Assembly (NCBI GenBank): GCA_038198775.1
Contig: JBBPZV010000044.1
Span: 247,105-311,104 of the forward strand
Direction of reading: 5' to 3'
Length of the DNA stretch: 64,000 bases
Source: JACCYJ01 sp038198775
Lineage (GTDB): Bacteria > Actinomycetota > Actinomycetes > Propionibacteriales > Nocardioidaceae
The translations under genes and the position numbers were made by a program. The notes below the pieces were generated by a model. The model was not told the origin of the DNA. It worked only from the letters and a program-made list of their open reading frames with translations, and did no database searches. Every line of letters begins with the position of its first letter. Position 1 is the stretch's first letter. This document shows, piece after piece, positions 51,122-60,400 of the stretch.

Positions 51122-51790
51122 TCAGTCGGCGTCGGAACGCTGCAATCCGCACGCCTCGTCCCAGCTCGCCAGCTCCAACCGCACGGTGGTGCGGAAGCTG
51201 CGCTCCAGCTCGGCTGTGGGAGGCAGCAGATCGACCAGCTGGCCCAGACCGGCGACGAACGCGGCCTGCTCCTCGCTGCTCCACAAGTCGACGAACTCCC
51301 AAAAGCGCGCCGTCGGCACGATCCGTTCCCGGGCCCAGCTCCAGGAGTCGAAGTAGAGGCGCTCGACGCCATAGGCGACGACGAGTCCGCGCGCCCAGCC
51401 CTGGCCGACCGACGCCATGCAGTACGAGCTGTAGTCCATCGACTGCGGCGACGGCGGCGAGCGCAGGTCGAGCCCGCGCCGCTGCGCGAACTCCTCACAC
51501 CGTTGCAGCTCCTCGTCGGTCTCCTGAACCCCCTGGAACATCAGCCGGCTGGCACGCGCGTCGGGGGCGAGCGTTCCCATCACCATCAAGAAGCGCCGGT
51601 ACGTCCGAAGGAAGTGACCGTTGACGACCACCCAGCGCTCGAAGACCTCGTCGGGGATGGTGTCGTCGGCGGTCTCGACGACCAACGGGTGCTCTCGCCC
51701 CCGCTGCCACTCGCTGGCACTCTCCGCACACAGCCACCGCGCCGTGGTTGACGCAGCGGGCGTCTCCTCGGGCGGGTCGGGCGTGCTCAT
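51122..51790 (-). CDS. TenA/PqqC-like protein
   Basis: 222 residues from ATG 51790. All-helical, with FERWVVVNGHFLRTYRRFLMVMG, CEEFAQRRGLDL, and YSSYCMASVGQGWARGLVVAYGVERLYFDSW; this is the layout of the TENA/THI-4 (haem oxygenase-like) fold. The catalytic Cys of classical thiaminase II is not clearly placed, so the reaction is open. Upstream of menB, with no thiamine gene or riboswitch nearby. Confidence 0.7.
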   Translation of the reverse strand: MSTPDPPEETPAASTTARWLCAESASEWQRGREHPLVVETADDTIPDEVFERWVVVNGHFLRTYRRFLMVMGTLAPDARASRLMFQGVQETDEELQRCEEFAQRRGLDLRSPPSPQSMDYSSYCMASVGQGWARGLVVAYGVERLYFDSWSWARERIVPTARFWEFVDLWSSEEQAAFVAGLGQLVDLLPPTAELERSFRTTVRLELASWDEACGLQRSDAD

Positions 51791-51854
51791 GGACGTTATC
51801 CTGGCTCACCGAAACCGCCGACACCGCCGATGAGCGATTTGTCCGCCGGTCGGG

Positions 51855-51894
51855 TTGCGGCCCGGTAATCTGCGTGTAATCTGCAACTAGTTGC
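51855..51894 (+). promoter_or_regulatory. Promoter and MarR operator
   Basis: -35 TTGCGG (51855-51860), 16-bp spacer and -10 TAATCT (51877-51882), with another TAATCT at 51866. A perfect 12-bp palindrome, GCAACTAGTTGC (51883-51894), sits at the expected transcription start. It is the natural site for repression by the MarR protein encoded 22 bp downstream. Confidence 0.6.
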
Positions 51895-51916
51895 GCATAC
51901 CAGCCGAAGGCCCAGA

Positions 51917-52408
51917 GTGACGAAGCGAGGCGACATCGACGCCCTGCTGCGGCAAGTGGTCCGACTGTCCAGGGTGCTGCACCGGCTCAAGGGCAGCGAC
52001 ACCAGCCGGACCTACGACCGCTCCGCCAACGTGCTGCTGTTGTTGGTCGACCAGGTGGGACCGCTGCGGGTCGCCGACCTTGCAGCGAGCTGTCATGTCG
52101 ATGCCTCGACGGTCAGTCGGCAGGCGGCCGAGCTGGTCCGGGAGGGGCTGTTGCGCCGCCAAGCCGACCCCGCCGACGGTCGCGCCTCACTGATGGCGTT
52201 GACAGTCGCCGGTCGGCGACAGGTGGCCGACCTGATCCGCCGCCGCCGAGAGTTCTTCGCCCAGGTGGTGGCCGACTGGGACGTTGGCGAGCTGGGGGAG
52301 TTCTTGTCGATGCTCACCCGCTTCGTCGACGACATCGAGCTCCAGGTCGGCGCGACGGGGCTCCGCCACGAGCCCGAACATCCCAACTTCACGAAGGTCG
52401 AGGCATGA
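51917..52408 (+). CDS. MarR-family transcription regulator
   Basis: 163 residues from GTG 51917, with CGAAGG 6 nt upstream. Winged helix with VADLAASCHVDASTVSRQAAELVREGLL and the wing RQADPADGRASLMALT. It likely represses itself and the following efflux pump, with release by a drug-like ligand. The stop overlaps the transporter ATG (ATGA). No ligand can be predicted. Confidence 0.9.
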   Translation: MTKRGDIDALLRQVVRLSRVLHRLKGSDTSRTYDRSANVLLLLVDQVGPLRVADLAASCHVDASTVSRQAAELVREGLLRRQADPADGRASLMALTVAGRRQVADLIRRRREFFAQVVADWDVGELGEFLSMLTRFVDDIELQVGATGLRHEPEHPNFTKVEA

Positions 52409-54132
52409 CCAGCAACACCCGAGCCGTCAACCGGTCCCTCGCCCCCGACGCAGGCGGGGGCTTCACCCACCGCCAGATCGTGACGATCTTGTCCGGTCTG
52501 ATGTTGGGGATGTTCCTGGCCGCGCTGGACCAGACCGTCGTCAGCACCGCGATCAGGACCGTCGCCGACGACCTGAACGGCTTCGAGCTGCAGGCGTGGG
52601 CGACCACCGCGTTTCTGATCACCTCGACGATCTCGACACCGCTGTACGGCAAGCTGTCCGACATGTACGGCCGGCGGCCGTTCTACCTGGCGGCGATCGC
52701 GATCTTCGTGGCCGGGTCGATGCTGTGCGGGATGTCGAGCTCGATGTATGAGCTGGCGGCCTTCCGCGCGCTGCAGGGGGTCGGTGCCGGCGGCTTGATG
52801 TCGCTGGCGCTGGCGATCCTCGGCGACATCGTGCCGCCACGCCAGCGCGCCCGCTACCAGGGGCTGTTCCTCGGCGTGTGGGCGACATCGAGCGTCCTCG
52901 GTCCGCTGATCGGTGGCTTCTTCGCCGGCACGGACCAGATCTTCGGTGTGCACGGCTGGCGCTGGATCTTCTACGTCAACGTGCCCGTAGGAATCGCGGC
53001 GTTCATCGTGGTGAGCCGGGTGCTGCACCTTCCCCACACCCGTCGCGACCACCGCATCGACTGGCCCGGCGCGCTGGCGCTGGTCGTGACCCTGGTGCCG
53101 CTGCTCACCGTCGCCGAGCAGGGGCGCGACTGGGGCTGGCAGTCGGGCCGATCCATCGCCTGCTACGTCCTCGGCGTCCTCGGCTTGGTGGCGTTCCTGC
53201 TTGCCGAGCGGGCGTACGCCGACGAGGCGCTGCTGCCGCTGCGGATGTTCGGCAACCGGTCGTTCGCGATCTCCAGCGTCAGCAGCTTCATCATGGGCTC
53301 CGGAATGTTCGGCGCGATCGTGATGCTGCCGCTCTACCTGCAGGTCGTGAAGGGGTCGACTCCGACGCAGGCGGGGCTGCAGACGCTGCCGCTGATGGTC
53401 GGCATCCTGGTCGGCGCCCTGGGTTCGGGCCAGGTGATCTCCCGCACCGGGTCCTACCGTCGGTTCCCACTGGCCGGTGCCACGCTCATGGTGGTGGCGT
53501 TGTACCTCTTCCACCTGGTCGGCGCCGACACACCACTTTGGCGCACGATGATCGCGATGGGGATCTTCGGCGTCGGCCTGGGCTTCAACATGCAACCGGT
53601 GATCTTGGCGGTGCAGAACGCCGTGAGCCCGCGCGAGATGGGGGTGGCGACCTCGTCGGTGACGTTCTTCCGGCAGATGGGCGGCACCCTGGGCGCTGCG
53701 GTGTTCTTGTCGGTGCTGTTCAGCACGGTGGCGGGCAACATCGCCGCCGCCGTGTCGGACGCATCAAGTACGTCGGCCTTCCGCGCGGCTGTCGTGGCGA
53801 ACCCCGGTGACGTCGCTGCCCTTCGAAGGGGCGGCAGCGGCGCGCTCAACGACACCTCGTTCATCGACACCCTCGACCCGACGCTCGCCCACCCGATCAA
53901 GGTCGGCTTCTCGGAGTCGATGGACCTGGTGTTCCTGATCGGCACCGTGGTGATCCTCATCGGCCTCGTCGTCGTCGCGTTCCTGCCGAACGTGCCGCTT
54001 CGCAACCTGTCCGGTGTCCAGGCGCGCCAGGCCGACGCCGAGGCGCTCGCGGCGGCCGACAGCGCCCCGACCAGCAGCCACGGAGGCCGTGGCTCGGCCG
54101 GGGCTGACCTGCCGGCAGGCGTTCGCAAGTAG
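52405..54132 (+). CDS. DHA2-family MFS drug exporter (EmrB/QacA type)
   Basis: 575 residues with about 14 hydrophobic helices. Motif A-like LYGKLSDMYGRRPFY, motif D1-like LAALDQTVVSTAI at helix 1, and motif C-like VLGPLIGGFFAGTDQIFGVHGWRWIFYVNVPVG are all present. These proton-driven exporters confer multidrug tolerance. Coupled to the MarR gene. A hydrophilic C-terminal tail of about 45 residues is Ala/Ser-rich. Confidence 0.92.
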   Translation: MTSNTRAVNRSLAPDAGGGFTHRQIVTILSGLMLGMFLAALDQTVVSTAIRTVADDLNGFELQAWATTAFLITSTISTPLYGKLSDMYGRRPFYLAAIAIFVAGSMLCGMSSSMYELAAFRALQGVGAGGLMSLALAILGDIVPPRQRARYQGLFLGVWATSSVLGPLIGGFFAGTDQIFGVHGWRWIFYVNVPVGIAAFIVVSRVLHLPHTRRDHRIDWPGALALVVTLVPLLTVAEQGRDWGWQSGRSIACYVLGVLGLVAFLLAERAYADEALLPLRMFGNRSFAISSVSSFIMGSGMFGAIVMLPLYLQVVKGSTPTQAGLQTLPLMVGILVGALGSGQVISRTGSYRRFPLAGATLMVVALYLFHLVGADTPLWRTMIAMGIFGVGLGFNMQPVILAVQNAVSPREMGVATSSVTFFRQMGGTLGAAVFLSVLFSTVAGNIAAAVSDASSTSAFRAAVVANPGDVAALRRGGSGALNDTSFIDTLDPTLAHPIKVGFSESMDLVFLIGTVVILIGLVVVAFLPNVPLRNLSGVQARQADAEALAAADSAPTSSHGGRGSAGADLPAGVRK

Positions 54133-54135
54133 CGC

Positions 54136-54531
54136 TCAGCGGGGGAGGTTCTGCAGCCTGACCTGCCCGCGGGCGACCAGTCGTTCGCCGGCGTCGTACG
54201 TCTCGATCGCCCACAGCTGCTGCAACCTGCCACGGTGGACCGGCGCCCCGGTGGCGGTGAGGACGTCATCGGCTCGGGCCGGCCGCACGAAGTCGGTGGT
54301 GTTGTTGACGCCCACCACCTGGCCGCGTGCTGAGTACCAGAGCGAACCGCCGATGCTGGCGACGGTCTCGTTGACCGCACAGTAGACACCGCCGTGCACC
54401 AGGCCGAACGGCTGCAGGTGGCGCTCGTCGGCGGTCCAGGAGATGACGACCTCGTCGGCGGTGGCGACGTCCACGCGGAGTCCGAGGGTGCCGATGAGGC
54501 CGGTCTGCATCGACGCTGGCTCGAAAGTCAC
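54136..54531 (-). CDS. PaaI-family hotdog thioesterase
   Basis: 131 residues from GTG 54531; ATG 54510 is an alternative. The hotdog motif HLQPFGLVHGGVYCAVNETVAS contains the usual HGG with an acidic residue further on, and GVNNTTDFVRPARADD marks the second strand region. These tetramers hydrolyse acyl- or aryl-CoA thioesters. Some relatives act on 1,4-dihydroxy-2-naphthoyl-CoA, interesting beside menB, but that is speculation. Converges with the transporter gene (3 bp). Confidence 0.85.
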   Translation of the reverse strand: MTFEPASMQTGLIGTLGLRVDVATADEVVISWTADERHLQPFGLVHGGVYCAVNETVASIGGSLWYSARGQVVGVNNTTDFVRPARADDVLTATGAPVHRGRLQQLWAIETYDAGERLVARGQVRLQNLPR

Positions 54532-54607
54532 GGTGCATGATCTCGCGCCGAGGCTCCCCCGCGGGCATCGGCACCGTCCTCGTACCGGCTAGACTCCGAT
54601 GACACCT

Positions 54608-54680
54608 GCGCTCGTAGCTCAACGGATAGAGCATCTGACTACGGATCAGAAGGTTGGGGGTTCGAATCCCTCCGAGCGCG
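54608..54680 (+). tRNA. tRNA-Arg(ACG)
   Basis: 73 nt. Acceptor GCGCTCG pairs with CGAGCGC. The anticodon stem TCTGA/TCAGA has loop CTACGGA, anticodon ACG. CCA is not encoded. The 3' half is the likely attachment site of the adjacent integrative element. Needs TadA (44639-45121) for inosine at position 34. Confidence 0.96.
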
Positions 54681-54802
54681 CAAGCCCGACCATGACACCA
54701 ACCTAGCGCTGACCAGCGCTTATGTACTTCCAAAGCCAGCACTGTGGTTGCTTGGATCGGGGCCAAGCCTGGCGTTTACTGCAACGCCGTACTGCAGCCG
54801 CG

Positions 54803-55954
54803 TCATTTTGCGTCCTCGTCGAACAGCTCGCCGAGCTTGTCCAGGGCGTCCCTCTTGGCATCCAGGGTCACGTGTCCGTACACGTTCATCGTCATCTCGA
54901 TCGTGGAGTGGCCGACGATGTCCATCGCGGTGCGAGGCGGTACCCCTAGGTTCAGCAGCACAGAGACACACCCGTGCCGAAAGTCGTGGAGTCTGACCAC
55001 GCGCACCCCTGCCCGCTTGCACGCGTCCTGGACGACCCGGGTGCAGTTCCGGGGATCGATCGGCGTGCCGATTGGCGTGGTGAAGACGTAGCTCGATTCC
55101 GGCCACCGCTCCGCGAGCTGGCGCCGCTCCTCCTCCTGCACAACCCGATGAGCGGCAAAGGCGCGGGTCACGAACGCTGGCAGCGGGATGGTCCGCCGAG
55201 ACCGGACCGTCTTCGTCGGCAGGACTTGCAGGGTCCCGTCTATCCGCTGCAGACCACGCCGCACTTGCAGAAACCCCTCATCGAGATTGACGTCCTGCCA
55301 CCGCAGACCCAGGACCTCGCTGCGCCGCATTCCCAGGACGGCGAACACCACGAACATCGGGTAGAGGCGGTCGTCCCGCGACGCCTTGAGGAACGACCGC
55401 ACCTCCTCCACCGATAGCGGGACATGCTCCGTCTTCGGTGGCGCAGGAACCTGGACGAGTGCCGCCACATTTCTGTCGAGAATCTCCTCGCGCACCGCAT
55501 CCTGCAGCGCCGCCCGCAGAGTCGAGTGGACGTACTTCACCGTCCGCGCACCCACACCGCGCAGCCGAAGATCCTCGAAGTACAAGCGCAGCTCCCGGGC
55601 GGTTAGTTGCACCAGCTTCTTGCGCCCGATATCCGGAATGAGATAGCGATCGGCGTTGTACCGGTAGGCAGCCAGTGTGTTGGCACGAACGCGAACCGCC
55701 ACAATCTGACTGAGCCACTCGTTGAGGTAACCCTCAACCGTCAGGCTCAGCGGCGTGATCGGGGCGCCGGCCTCCGACCGGTCCCGCACCTCGGTCATCT
55801 TCTTCTCGACATCCTTGCGGGTCCAGCCGTAGAACGTCCGCCGCACCCGACGACCATCCGACTGGTTTACATACACCTGGGCAGCCCATCGCCCGTCCGA
55901 CCGTCGGTACGCCGTCCCCTCGCCATTCGCCTTCCGAGGAGACCTGCCACTCAT
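54803..55954 (-). CDS. int: Tyrosine site-specific recombinase (integrase)
   Basis: 383 residues from ATG 55954. An N-terminal AP2/Arm-type region (GTAYRRSDGRWAAQVYVNQS) and a core-binding SAM-like domain precede the catalytic domain. Catalytic Arg lies in GMRRSEVLGLRW, HDFRHGC carries His and the second Arg, GHSTIEMTMNVYGHV includes His and the nucleophile Tyr. Full active site, so likely functional. It integrates the element at tRNA-Arg 123 bp away. The start overlaps the excisionase-like gene (ATGA). Confidence 0.94.
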   Translation of the reverse strand: MSGRSPRKANGEGTAYRRSDGRWAAQVYVNQSDGRRVRRTFYGWTRKDVEKKMTEVRDRSEAGAPITPLSLTVEGYLNEWLSQIVAVRVRANTLAAYRYNADRYLIPDIGRKKLVQLTARELRLYFEDLRLRGVGARTVKYVHSTLRAALQDAVREEILDRNVAALVQVPAPPKTEHVPLSVEEVRSFLKASRDDRLYPMFVVFAVLGMRRSEVLGLRWQDVNLDEGFLQVRRGLQRIDGTLQVLPTKTVRSRRTIPLPAFVTRAFAAHRVVQEEERRQLAERWPESSYVFTTPIGTPIDPRNCTRVVQDACKRAGVRVVRLHDFRHGCVSVLLNLGVPPRTAMDIVGHSTIEMTMNVYGHVTLDAKRDALDKLGELFDEDAK

Positions 55955-56247
55955 GCCGGCTCATCCAACTCGAGGTGCGCGACATACTCACAGAGCGCGC
56001 GCGCCGAAACACGACGCGAAGCACCTACCTTCACCGAACGCAGCTCACGCTGACGGATCAAGTCATACACACGGCACCGACCCACCGCCAGCAACCGAGC
56101 CACCTCATCCGTCGTGAACAAGATCGGCGGCATCTCCTCCGCCGGCAGCAGCCAGATACTCGGCTGCACCGTCATCGGCGCCTCGGACTGAGTAGAAGGC
56201 GTTGGAAGACCCTTCAAGTACTGCTCCATCACAAACTCCCGCTTCAT
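55951..56247 (-). CDS. xis: Excisionase-like MerR/AlpA helix-turn-helix protein
   Basis: 98 residues from ATG 56247. The C-terminal half holds LFTTDEVARLLAVGRCRVYDLIRQREL followed by GASRRVSARALCEYV, the winged HTH_17 (excisionase) layout. Overlap with int (ATGA) ties the two functions. It probably bends DNA at the attachment arm and favours excision, or represses int. The N-terminal 40 residues are low-complexity and unassigned. Confidence 0.85.
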   Translation of the reverse strand: MKREFVMEQYLKGLPTPSTQSEAPMTVQPSIWLLPAEEMPPILFTTDEVARLLAVGRCRVYDLIRQRELRSVKVGASRRVSARALCEYVAHLELDEPA

Positions 56248-56371
56248 AACTTGTGTCGGTCGCGTCCGTTGGCCAGCCGTGGTCTGGCATGTGGCGTTGT
56301 GCCGGTACGGCGGCGTACGGACTTGTCGCTCCCTTCAAGCCCACAACGCCAGGCCGACTGGACTCGATGAT

Positions 56372-56428
56372 GTGAGCCGGTCGACGTGCAATGTGAGCCA
56401 AAGTGAGCCAGTCGGTGAGTGCGCTCAC
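56372..56428 (+). repeat. Phased GTGAGCC repeats upstream of xis-int
   Basis: GTGAGCC at 56372, 56393 and 56403, and GTGAG at 56415 forming an inverted repeat GTGAG-TGCG-CTCAC (56415-56428). Spacings of 21, 10 and 12 bp approximate whole helical turns, so a protein could bind them on one DNA face. The 321 bp from 56248 to 56568 contain no gene that I can support. A control region or Xis binding array is likely. Confidence 0.55.
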
Positions 56429-56568
56429 GCTCGTCGGTGGCGTGCGGGCGAACTCGCGAGACGCTCCCACGCCGAGCGTCACACGCGCGCCTGGACGTCC
56501 CGAATGGATTTTGGCCAGCTGTGGACGAGCAAGCCCAAGGATGGGGCTGTGCGACCAGAACCCGGTCG

Positions 56569-56916
56569 TTACCCGCGCGGCTTCACTGCAGCGATCAGCT
56601 TGGTCAGGGAGCGAACGGTTGTGTCCCACTTAGGATCACCGAGCTTCCCTGTGCCTGCCAGTTCCGCCAGGTGGTCGAGCACCCGGCGGCAGGCGACCGG
56701 GGAGTCCATCACGCGATTAGCGCAGTCGTTGATGCCGTGCACGTCTCGCTCGATGACCTTCTCCACGATCTTCACCGCGATGGCACCGTTCGCGGCTGCC
56801 CGACGCTCCTCGTAGGCCGCTCGCTTGCAGCGGTCCGAGCACCAGGTCGGTGGACGACCCGTAGGTCGACGAGACGGCATAGGGCCACCACATCGCGGGC
56901 ACTTCCGAAAGTCCAT
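56569..56916 (-). CDS. Small zinc-ribbon protein
   Basis: 115 residues from ATG 56916, with TACACT 6 nt upstream. The N-terminal CPRCGGPM and WCSDRCKRAAYEERR form a C2-C2 zinc ribbon typical of short proteins in actinobacterial islands and phages. The C-terminal helical part has no recognisable motif. Possibly DNA- or RNA-binding. Function unknown. Confidence 0.72.
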   Translation of the reverse strand: MDFRKCPRCGGPMPSRRPTGRPPTWCSDRCKRAAYEERRAAANGAIAVKIVEKVIERDVHGINDCANRVMDSPVACRRVLDHLAELAGTGKLGDPKWDTTVRSLTKLIAAVKPRG

Positions 56917-56922
56917 GCCGGG

Positions 56923-56928
56923 AGTGTA
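56923..56928 (-). promoter_or_regulatory. -10 element TACACT
   Basis: TACACT on the minus strand, 6 nt before ATG 56916. It shows that the leaderless arrangement is also used inside the island. Confidence 0.5.
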
Positions 56929-57037
56929 GATGTTTCGTGCGGACGAAACCGTTCACGCGAGTGCAAAGGGTGTGTCGTCATGGCTTTCGAACACGGTGAG
57001 CGTGTCCGCTCGAGCGCTCCTACGCGCTTGAGGGGCC

Positions 57038-57403
57038 GTGGACAAGCTCTCGAAGAACAGGCAATTGACGCGCCAGGGGAGGCGGATCGCGGCGCGGTAT
57101 CGCGAGGATCGGCGACGGACCGACCGTCTGGTCCTTGAGGCGGAATCCGGCGCTCCTGGGTTTGCCGAGCATCAGTCCCGGATTCGTGCCGCCACTCGCG
57201 CTGGCCGGGCCGCGCTCAAGTCACGCCAGGTGGCACAGAGGCGGCTCACAGATGCCCTGCGACGACTGATCCGCGACGGTCTCAGCATCCGCGAAGCCGC
57301 CGAACGGGTCGGGGTGGGATACCACGAGGGACGTCAGCTGATCCGAGCAGCCGAAGTGACCGATAAGCGCCTTGGATTGGCGCAAGAACCCAATGTGTCC
57401 TAG
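57038..57403 (+). CDS. Helix-turn-helix-containing hypothetical protein
   Basis: 121 residues from GTG 57038. Highly basic, with long helices (RRIAARYREDRRRTDRLVLE) and a C-terminal HTH-like IRDGLSIREAAERVGVGYHEGRQLI. It resembles the small regulatory or Arm-binding proteins often carried by integrative elements. It converges with the Z1 gene, separated by a hairpin. No function can be named. Confidence 0.6.
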   Translation: MDKLSKNRQLTRQGRRIAARYREDRRRTDRLVLEAESGAPGFAEHQSRIRAATRAGRAALKSRQVAQRRLTDALRRLIRDGLSIREAAERVGVGYHEGRQLIRAAEVTDKRLGLAQEPNVS

Positions 57404-57419
57404 CGACGGCGGGTCCGTG

Positions 57420-57445
57420 CCCCGCCGGTGCCGAGAGCGGCGGGG
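57420..57445. terminator. Hairpin between the HTH gene and the Z1 gene
   Basis: A perfect 8-bp stem CCCCGCCG/CGGCGGGG (57420-57427 with 57438-57445) around a 10-nt loop, immediately before the Z1 stop codon and 16 bp after the HTH-gene stop. It can terminate both convergent transcripts. Confidence 0.7.
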
Positions 57446-60400
57446 TCAGCCCGGCGCGGCGGCGGCGCCAAAGTCGGGGCTCTCTTCCGCGTCCGCGGCG
57501 TCTTCTGGTGCGTCGACGGCGGCGACGCTTTCGTCGTCCCCGTACAGGACCCGGAACCTCACGACGTTGTCGTCACCGACCGCAGGGTGCGGTAGGTACA
57601 GCGAGAAACATACGATCAAGCCGTGCTCGGGATGATTGGCCGCCAGCTTGGGTTTGGGCTTCGCGTCGAAAGTCGGATCCGCCTCCTTCACGAGGTACAC
57701 CAGCATCACACCGCGGTCAGCTGCCCATAGATCCGCGAGCGGGTGATCCTCGGGCCTTGTGGCAGTGAGCAGTGGTTGGACGAAGCGCCGGTGCTTCGGG
57801 TCCGTGATCTCCCCAAACTTCGGCACGACCTGGCCACCGCGAGCACGCCGGTCGCGGTTGATGATGTGCCGTGTGCCGACGTGCTCGATGCTTGCCAGCT
57901 TCTCGCCGGGCTGCGGCAGTACCACAAGGAAGTCCCTGAGTGGGAGTTCCGGCGACGTCGCCAGTCGCCGGTAGTAGTTGAGCTTTGGCGTCACTGACCG
58001 AGGGCCGTAAAAGTACATCCACTTGAGCCCACCCACCAGCTCAAGGATGTCTCCGGCACCCGCGATCCCCGTGTACGCCTCAAGTCTGGCCTGTCCAGCT
58101 GCAGGAAACGGTCTGACGTCTGATGTCGAGGTGAGCATCGAGCGCCATTGCTCGAGGTTCGCGTATTGGTCGTCAACGTGGTTCGGGTATCCGACCGGGG
58201 TGAAAAATTGTTCGCTCTGCTCTTCCAGGGCGGCGTTGAACATCTTGTTGCGCGCGGTCGGCTTGAGCCACGGCAGGTGCTGCGAGACCAACGGCGGAAT
58301 TTGAGAAGGCAGAACGCGAGGCTTATCGCCGTCCCACTCGGCATACATCGCGAGCTGTTCGCGGAACGCGGCCTCGTCGCGCGCGATTGCCTCGAACGCC
58401 TTGTATAGATCGATCCGGTTCTTGCCGAACTTCGCGTTCCTATCGATGTAGAGCCGAACGAGGTCTTGGTATCCGTCGCGGAACCCGAACCAGCGGCCCA
58501 TCTGGGTGAGCGAGTCGCTCATGGTGACGGCCCGCCGGAAGTACGTGACGGTCAGGCCCTCCACGGTGAAGCCTCTGCTGAGCTTCGCGCCGCCTACAAG
58601 GATCCTCCAGGTTTCGTTGCGATCGAAGTCGAGCTGCTGCTGCGCGATCTCCTTGTCGCTGTTGACGACGATGACCGGATTCTTGTTGTGCTCGGTGATA
58701 CGTGCAATCGCCTTCGCGATCCAAGGTTTAAGTTCCTCAAACTCGGGAGGAGCCGGCGCGCCCAGCTCCCGCCGCGCCTCACTCACCGGTAGGACGTCAC
58801 CGTCGTACAGCGCGCGAAGGCGACTCGCGCCGGCAGGAGTGCTGTATGCAGCGGCATTCCACAGGGTCTGCACGGCGCTGGCAAGGTTCTTCTGGTCGGC
58901 GGTGCGCACGGACTCATGCACGAGCATCGTGTGGTGCCGAAAGCCTGGATGGCTGGGCTGGTCTGCTCGGTAGAGCTTACAGGCGCCGGTGAGGACGAAC
59001 ATGTCGATCGCTCGAGCGAGTTCGGCGTCGCGGTCTGCCTGGTCGTCCGGATCCTCCGATGCAACGAGGTCGCGGACGTGCGCGTCGGAGTTGCTTGTCA
59101 TGGGCGTGGGCGAGGCCTCGTCGTCCTCAGATTCAGCGGCGAGATCGTGGAAGTCCTCGACGCCCATGTAATCCGGCGGGCGGCGGAGCGAAATGACAAA
59201 GTCCTTCGGGTAGATCCCCTGCTCGTCGGATGGATCGACGAACACGTTCGCAAATGGCGTTGCGGTATACCCAACGTATTGCGAGCGCGGCATGAGGCAA
59301 AGCATGTCGGCGATCCGCTCGTTGATCGCGCGACGTTCCTTGATTTCCTTGCCAGCAGCCTTGGCCGCTCGGACCTTTTCGGGGTCAACCGTGTTCACCG
59401 ATGCCTGATCCGATTCATCGTCGATGATCAGGACGGGGATCTCCTTGAATGCGTTCTTGTTCGCCTTCAGATCGCTCACGAGCTTCCTGAGGACCGTCGA
59501 ATTCTTCTTCGTGATGACGAGCCGCGCCGCGGCGCCAAATAGGTTCGTCGGGTCGAACAGTGGCTTGGCCATATCGAAGCGTTCGATCTTAAGACTCTTG
59601 AACTGCTTCTGATAATCGCGCTTGTGGGTGGTAAGTCGATGTATCTCGCTCTCGATCGGGTCGTCGCCAAGGTCAATGAACCCGCCTGCTTGCCATGCGG
59701 GGTCGTCCTGGTAGTCGAGCTTCTCTGTGATGGCCTGCTCTGGCGTGAAGTCGCCGAGTATGTTCTGCTGGCCAACCAACTCCATGTCCATCCGGCGCTG
59801 CGTCTGCGCGCGGAGCATCTCGATGGTCCCGGTCATCACGATCACCAGCCGATATCCGGCGTCGATCCCCTTCGCGACGACGCCCGTAAAGTTTGCCGTC
59901 TTCCCGCTCTGCACGTAGCCGACGACGAGCCCCTTCGACTGGTGCGCCTCGACGCGGGTTGGATCGGCGAGCCGTTCAACGATGCTGGTCGTCGCGATGT
60001 CCAACGCACTCACGTTCTCCTCAGCCCAACCGCGGGTGCTGAGAAGGAAGTCGCGGTACCGCGGCCAATAGAACTCATGCGAGGCCGCACGCTCTGCCGT
60101 GTACCAACGCTGCCAGGGCGCGCTGATCACGACCGTCTCGTCGACGAACAGTGGCCGTCGGTCAAGAAGGACCGCGGCCCCAGCCGGATCAAGACCGAGC
60201 TTCGAGCAAATGACGTCGCGTCTGGCCTGAGTCGAGGGCGCGGTCCCTTCAGTCCACTCGGTCGTCGCGAGCTCGGCGTCCCATTTGTGGACCTGTAGGC
60301 CGAGCGCGGTCAGGAACGGGTCAGGTGCCTCCGCGGTCTCGATCAACACGGTGAGATCCGCGGCGGCGACCGTCTCGCCGCGGTCCTCTGCGTCGGGCCC

